DNA of 5,731 nucleotides, taken from positions 1 through 5,731 of the forward strand of contig URZB01000111.1 of assembly GCA_900552295.1 (NCBI GenBank), given 5' to 3'. This document shows positions 1 to 5,731 of the stretch, one piece after another. Each line of letters opens with the position of its first letter. Position 1 is the stretch's first letter. A program made the translations under genes and the position numbers. The DNA comes from an uncultured Collinsella sp. Lineage in GTDB: Bacteria > Actinomycetota > Coriobacteriia > Coriobacteriales > Coriobacteriaceae. Under the pieces are notes generated by a model. That model saw nothing but the letters and a program-made list of their open reading frames with translations, was not told where the DNA came from and made no database searches.

Positions 1-32
1 CTCGTGGGCTCGGAGATGTGTATAAGAGACAG
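1..32 (+). other. Nextera (Tn5) read-2 sequencing adapter, artefact
   Basis: Positions 14-32 are the 19-bp Tn5 mosaic end AGATGTGTATAAGAGACAG. Positions 1-13 are the last 13 bases of the 15-base read-2 tail that precedes the mosaic end in Nextera libraries. Only the first two bases of the standard 34-base oligo are missing. The exact reverse complement sits at the other end of the window. This is untrimmed library sequence and not part of the genome. In frame 1 it translates to a peptide containing MCIRDS, a recognisable mark of this adapter in predicted proteins. Confidence 0.98.
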
Positions 33-1611
33 CGAGGTTATTGTGCCCGTGTCGTTTGCCGACGTGACGAGTGGCAACACCACGCGCGGTCATCGCGTAC
101 TTGGTCCCGGTGACCATGTGGTTGCCAGCCCCGCTGTTTACGAGCAGGTGCTCGAGGACGCCGGTGTGCTTTCTGCCGAGCGCCGTCGCGAGGCCATCCT
201 TGCCGGTATCGCCGAGGTCGAGGCCGCTCGCCCCGGTTGCCATGTCGATACGCCCAAGAAGGTCTTTGAGGAGGTCATTAACCTCTGCGAGTGGCCGACG
301 GTGCTCGTCGGTACCTTCGATGAGGAGTTCCTCAAGGTCCCGCACGAGATTATCTGCGAGTCCATGCTCACCAACCAGCGCTACTTCCCGATCTATGACG
401 GCGAGGGCAAGCTCACGCGTGAGTTCGTGGTCGTTTCCAACAGCAAGCCCGAGAACGCCGAGCGCGTGATCGACGGCAACGAGCGCGTCGTGCGCGCCCG
501 TCTGGACGATGCTAAGTTCTTCTATGAGGAGGACTTGAAGATCTCCCTCGACGAGTTCCGCGAGCGTCTGGCCAAGGTCGCCTTCCAGGAGAAGCTCGGT
601 AGCGTGCTCGCCAAGTCCGAGCGCATTGAGCAACTTGCGCTTGCCATCGCCCGCGAGGCCCATCTGGGCGCCCACCTGGCCGCCGATGCCGCTCGCGCCG
701 CGCACCTGTGCAAGGCCGACTTGGTGTCTAACGCCGTCGTCGAGTTCACGAGCCAGCAGGGCGTGATGGGCGGTTACTACGCCATCGCGATGGGGGAGAA
801 CGACGAGGTCGCTCATGCTATTCGCGATCACTATCGTCCTCGCTTTGCCGGTGACGAGCTGCCCGAGGGCACCGCTGGCTGCATCGTGGCCTGTGCCGAC
901 AAGCTCGATACCATCGCCGGTATCTTTGCCATCGGCGAGCCCCCGACCGGCTCTTCGGACCCCTACGCGCTGCGTCGTGCCGCTATCGGCATCATCAACA
1001 TCCTGCGCGACCGCCTGCCGATCGACCCCACGTCGCTCATCGACTTTGCCCTCGAGCTCTACAGTGAGCAGGGCATTGAGTTCGACGCCGCCGAGGTCGC
1101 CCAGCAGGTTCGTGACTTCTTCCATGGCCGCCTGGTGAGCATGGCCCGCGACGAAAAGATCCCGGCCGATACCGTTGCCGCCGTCTCCGCGGTGCACATC
1201 ATCGCTCCGTCCGTCTTCTTCGCCCGCTGCGCCGCCCTCGACGAGGCCCGCAAGAACGACGCCGAGACGTTCGACAACCTTGCGACCGCCTATGCTCGCG
1301 CCGCGCATATCTCCAAGCCCGAGCTGGGCGTGGAGTACGACCGCAGCCTGATGGGCGAGGTCGAGCTTGCGCTTGCTGATGCCTCCGAGGCTGCTCAGAC
1401 CGCTGTCGATGCCGCCCTTGCTACCGAGGATTATCCGGCCGCATTTGCTGCCCTCGCCGCCCTGCGCGCGCCCATCGACCGTTTCTTCGACGAGGTCATG
1501 GTCATGGACAAGGACGAGCAGCTCCGCGATAATCGCCTTAAGCTGCTCAACCGCTTCGAGGCCGTTTTCTCCGGCATCGCCAACATCGGTGAGCTTGCTC
1601 GTAAAAAGTAA
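33..1611 (+). CDS. glyS: Glycine--tRNA ligase beta subunit, 5'-truncated
   Basis: This is the beta subunit of the alpha2-beta2 glycyl-tRNA synthetase (EC 6.1.1.14), a cytoplasmic enzyme that charges tRNA-Gly. GlyQ carries the aminoacylation site, and the beta subunit contributes tRNA recognition and an anticodon-binding C-terminus. About 525 native residues remain. E. coli GlyS is 689 residues, so roughly 160-170 N-terminal residues lie beyond the contig edge. Visible family blocks, numbered from position 4, are TTRGHR at 26-31, the HD-like region KADLV...QGVMGGYYA at 237-259, SDPYALRRAAIGI at 318-330, and the C-terminal FFDEVMVM...DNRLKLLNRF at 494-518. It ends in TAA at 1609-1611, 34 bp before the next gene, which suggests cotranscription. 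GlyQ would be expected just upstream, outside the window. The apparent ATG at position 4 is in the adapter, so the true start is not present. I saw no TTA, CTA or TCA codons in the reading frame, consistent with strong codon bias. There is no internal frameshift. Confidence 0.96.
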
Positions 1612-1618
1612 GCCAGCC

Positions 1619-1632
1619 TGCGCGTAAGCGCA
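1619..1632 (+). promoter_or_regulatory. GNRA-loop hairpin before the regulator's Shine-Dalgarno sequence
   Basis: TGCGC (1619-1623), loop GTAA (1624-1627) and GCGCA (1628-1632) form a perfect 5-bp stem with a GNRA-type tetraloop in the glyS-regulator gap. Its last base touches the Shine-Dalgarno sequence AAAAGGAG (1632-1639). There is no T-run after it, so it is not an intrinsic terminator. It could protect the site from structure or slow ribosomes leaving glyS, but that is inference. A hairpin with identical arms precedes ppdK. Confidence 0.45.
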
Positions 1633-1645
1633 AAAGGAGCCCCGC

Positions 1646-2521
1646 ATGGATTGCCCGGTCACCGCTCGTCCCACCGTTATCGTTATCTCCGACTCGCTCG
1701 GTGATACCGCTTGTGAGGTGGTGCTTGCGGCGTCCGGGCAATTTGATGAAGGGGCTTTTTGTGTTTTGCGCCTGCCTAAGGTGACTTCTGTGGAGCAGGT
1801 CAAGTCATTTGTGGGGCCGCGCGTCGATGCCGACCATCGCGATATCGCCGTGTTCCATACCATCGTCGACCCGGCGCTACGTGCTCGTGTGCTCGATTAC
1901 CTGGGCATGCTGCATATTCGCTCGGTTGACCTGATCGGCCCGACGCTCGCCGCGCTGTCGTCGCTCATCGGTGTACCGCCCAAGGGCGTCGCGGGCGTGA
2001 TTCACAAGACCGATGACCGCTATTTCCATCGTATCGAGGCCATGGAGTATTTCGTTGAGCACGATGACGGGCGCGGCTGCGACGATCTGTCGGGTGCCGA
2101 TATCGTGCTGCTGGGCGTATCGCGCACGTCCAAGACGCCGCTGTCGATGTTTTTGGCCTTTCAAGGTTACAAGGTTGCCAATGTTCCGTTGGCCCATGGC
2201 ATGGAGCCGCCGAAGTCGATTTACGAGGTCGACCCGATGCGTTTGTTTGGCCTGATTTCGACCGTCGACGTTATTTCCGAGATTCGCGATAGCCGCTTGG
2301 GCGATGACTACGCCCGTGCCGTTGCCGGCTCCTATGCCGAGCCCGAGAGCGTGCGCAGCGAGCTCGAGGAAGCTCGTGCCCTCATGAAGCGCCTAGGCTG
2401 CTTTGTGGTGCGTACCGACGGCAAGGCCATCGAGGAAAGCGCTGCCGAGATTATTAGCCACTTGGAGGAAATCCAAGAAGCCCGCGCCCGCCGCGCCGCC
2501 AGTCGAGTGCAGCAAAGTTAG
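1646..2521 (+). CDS. Pyruvate,phosphate dikinase regulatory protein (DUF299 kinase/phosphorylase)
   Basis: This 291-residue cytoplasmic protein belongs to the DUF299 family (maize RP1/PDRP, Bacillus YqfL, E. coli PpsR). Members inactivate PPDK by ADP-dependent phosphorylation of an active-site Thr (EC 2.7.11.32) and reactivate it by Pi-dependent dephosphorylation that yields PPi (EC 2.7.4.27). PpsR does the same to PEP synthase. Visible family blocks are SDSLGDTA at 15-22, DLIGP at 95-99, RIEAMEYFVEHDDGRG at 129-144, the P-loop-like GVSRTSKTPLS at 157-167, KVANVPL at 176-182, LFGLIS at 200-205, and the C-terminal KAIEESAAEI at 260-269. Length is slightly above the usual 270 or so. The ATG follows AAAAGGAG (1632-1639) with a 6-base spacer, which fixes the start. 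The next gene is ppdK, so PPDK rather than PEP synthase is the likely target. Codon use is looser than in its neighbours, with CTA at 1877 and 2393, which suggests lower expression. Homologues are sometimes labelled ppsR or yqfL. Confidence 0.95.
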   Translation: MDCPVTARPTVIVISDSLGDTACEVVLAASGQFDEGAFCVLRLPKVTSVEQVKSFVGPRVDADHRDIAVFHTIVDPALRARVLDYLGMLHIRSVDLIGPTLAALSSLIGVPPKGVAGVIHKTDDRYFHRIEAMEYFVEHDDGRGCDDLSGADIVLLGVSRTSKTPLSMFLAFQGYKVANVPLAHGMEPPKSIYEVDPMRLFGLISTVDVISEIRDSRLGDDYARAVAGSYAEPESVRSELEEARALMKRLGCFVVRTDGKAIEESAAEIISHLEEIQEARARRAASRVQQS

Positions 2522-2554
2522 CTCATTGGAGTAGTTAAAAAGCCCCGTCCTAAA

Positions 2555-2583
2555 TAGACTACCTCAAAATAATGCACGATAAT
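2555..2583 (+). promoter_or_regulatory. Candidate sigma-70-type promoter for ppdK
   Basis: TAGACT (2555-2560) matches the -35 consensus TTGACA at 4 of 6 bases. GATAAT (2578-2583) matches the -10 consensus TATAAT at 5 of 6. The spacer is the optimal 17 bases and is A-rich. Transcription would start near 2590, giving a leader of roughly 230 nt before the ppdK GTG. This was the best-spaced pair I found in the gap. It was found by eye and is a prediction only. Confidence 0.4.
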
Positions 2584-2667
2584 GATAAAGCGATTTAGCA
2601 AGAAACTTACATCTGACCTGCATTTCTCTTGCAGTGGTATCTTCATAAGGTAACCACCTTTATCTAC

Positions 2668-2696
2668 CGTTTACCGCCAGTTTTAGCACGTTTACC
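2668..2696 (+). repeat. Direct repeat CGTTTACC x2, 21-bp period
   Basis: CGTTTACC occurs at 2668-2675 and again at 2689-2696, start to start 21 bp, about two helical turns. A close relative, CGTTACC, lies at 2775-2781, and the palindrome GGTAACC at 2649-2655. Same-face spacing upstream of a metabolic gene is typical of operator half-sites, but I cannot assign a regulator. If the candidate promoter is correct these sites lie downstream of the transcription start. An 8-mer repeated once in 300 bp may also be chance. Confidence 0.3.
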
Positions 2697-2788
2697 AAAC
2701 CGCGCACCCTCTGCTCAAGCCTGCCCAAAACGCGCCGTATAGTTCCCTCACGGCCCGCATCCGGTGGGTCGATTCGTTACCACGGTCG

Positions 2789-2802
2789 TGCGCGAGAGCG
2801 CA
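2789..2802 (+). promoter_or_regulatory. GNRA-loop hairpin before the ppdK Shine-Dalgarno sequence
   Basis: TGCGC (2789-2793), loop GAGA (2794-2797) and GCGCA (2798-2802) form a perfect 5-bp stem with a GNRA-type loop. It can extend by G-U (2788/2803) and C-G (2787/2804), reaching the first base of the purine-rich ribosome binding site. The core AAGGGG (2806-2811) stays free. The arms are identical to those of the hairpin at 1619-1632, which sits in the same place relative to its Shine-Dalgarno sequence. Confidence 0.45.
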
Positions 2803-2803
2803 T

Positions 2804-2814
2804 GGAAGGGGAAG
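2804..2814 (+). promoter_or_regulatory. ppdK: ppdK ribosome binding site, decides a GTG start
   Basis: The purine run GGAAGGGGAAG precedes the GTG at 2819. Counting from AAGGGG (2806-2811) the spacer is 7 bases, which is ideal. The nearby ATG at 2803 is in another frame, and the first in-frame ATG (2894, residue 26) would leave out the conserved start of the protein, so GTG is chosen. Confidence 0.75.
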
Positions 2815-2818
2815 TATC

Positions 2819-5569
<2,751 letters not shown>

Positions 5570-5607
5570 CGTTTTGGGTTTAGACGCCTAGCGTAGCCCC
5601 CTTCATG

Positions 5608-5640
5608 CCGCCCGTCTCATTCGTGAGGCGGGCGGTTATC
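5608..5640 (+). terminator. Probable intrinsic terminator after ppdK
   Basis: CCGCCCGTCTCA (5608-5619), loop TTCG (5620-5623) and TGAGGCGGGCGG (5624-5635) pair over 12 bp with a single U-G wobble (5615/5628). The stem starts 38 bp past the ppdK stop. The tail TTATC is a poor T-run; richer T stretches appear only at 5650-5661. It is therefore a strong hairpin with a weak tail, as often seen in GC-rich bacteria. It could also work for a converging gene on the other strand. Confidence 0.8.
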
Positions 5641-5695
5641 ATGTGCGGGTTTTGTCTTTTTGTCTGCGTAAAAAATTGTTCTTGCAGCAGAAACC

Positions 5696-5731
5696 CTGTC
5701 TCTTATACACATCTCCGAGCCCACGAGACGG
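5696..5731 (-). other. Nextera (Tn5) read-2 adapter, artefact
   Basis: Positions 5696-5714 are the mosaic end in reverse complement, CTGTCTCTTATACACATCT. Positions 5715-5729 are the 15-base read-2 tail CCGAGCCCACGAGAC. The final GG is what would be the first two bases of an i7 index. Bases 5696-5727 are the exact reverse complement of 1-32. This is adapter read-through left in the assembly, so natural sequence ends at 5695. The 56 bp before it (5640-5695) are T-rich then mixed and hold no feature I can support. Confidence 0.98.

Larger units (their letters stand above)
2522..2818 (+). other. Intergenic region / ppdK leader, AT-richer than the genes
   Basis: These 297 bp hold no supportable gene. 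Their first half is clearly richer in A/T than the flanking genes. From left to right I see: an imperfect inverted repeat, TTGGAGTAGT (2526-2535) against ACTACCTCAA (2558-2567), without a T-run; an unpaired terminator-like half, AAAAAGCCCCGTCC (2537-2550); a candidate promoter at 2555-2583; a GCAAGA/TCTTGC inverted repeat (2598-2603, 2627-2632); a direct repeat CGTTTACC (2668, 2689); a possible stem GTGG/CCAC (2764-2767, 2780-2783); and a GNRA hairpin (2789-2802) just before the ribosome binding site. If the promoter is right, the ppdK transcript has a leader of about 230 nt. I saw no T-box motif and recognised no riboswitch class. Confidence 0.6.

Noticed and set aside
2738..2743. TATAGT as the -10 box of a second, closer ppdK promoter
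   Set aside because: The base match is good, but at 17 bp upstream there is only TCAAGC, a poor -35, and no TG extension.
2522..2818. A T-box or other known riboswitch in the ppdK leader
   Set aside because: No TGGNACCGCG-like T-box sequence and no recognisable aptamer core. A T-box would be expected upstream of glyQ, outside this window.
5650..5664. TTTTGTCT-TTTTGTCT as a tandem repeat or a second terminator tail
   Set aside because: It is too short and too low in complexity to call, and it lies 14 bases beyond the terminator stem with no hairpin of its own.

Overview
The window looks like a short, complete metagenomic or isolate contig from a high-GC Gram-positive bacterium. I infer Coriobacteriia, Collinsella-like, with moderate confidence. 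The reasons are G/C at most third codon positions, a separate-subunit glycyl-tRNA synthetase (glyS), and glyS followed by a DUF299 regulator and then pyruvate,phosphate dikinase. Naming the genus would need a database search.

Layout. Positions 1-32 and 5696-5729 are not biological. They are the Nextera/Tn5 read-2 adapter facing outward at both ends, so natural sequence is 33-5695. From left to right the natural part holds: (1) the C-terminal three quarters of glyS (33-1611), cut at its 5' side by the contig edge; (2) a 34-bp gap with a small GNRA-loop hairpin and a strong Shine-Dalgarno sequence; (3) a complete DUF299 pyruvate,phosphate dikinase regulatory protein (1646-2521); (4) a 297-bp, visibly more AT-rich intergenic region with a candidate sigma-70-type promoter, an 8-bp direct repeat and a second copy of the GNRA-loop hairpin next to the Shine-Dalgarno sequence; (5) a complete ppdK (2819-5569, GTG start); (6) a clear 12-bp stem with a UUCG loop, the probable terminator, then about 56 bp without a recognisable feature. 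All three genes are on the + strand.

How the genes work together. PpdK interconverts pyruvate + ATP + Pi with PEP + AMP + PPi through a phosphohistidine. The DUF299 protein is the bifunctional kinase/Pi-dependent phosphorylase that switches PPDK off and on at a threonine two residues before that histidine. Both the regulator's P-loop and the target Thr-Ser-His are intact here, so the pair looks functional. GlyS is an unrelated housekeeping neighbour. It probably shares a transcript with the regulator, while ppdK probably has its own promoter.

I found no new biological system. The points worth a second look are the adapter ends (which can pass for transposon terminal repeats and give glyS a false N-terminus), the twin hairpins ahead of two ribosome binding sites, and the long ppdK leader.
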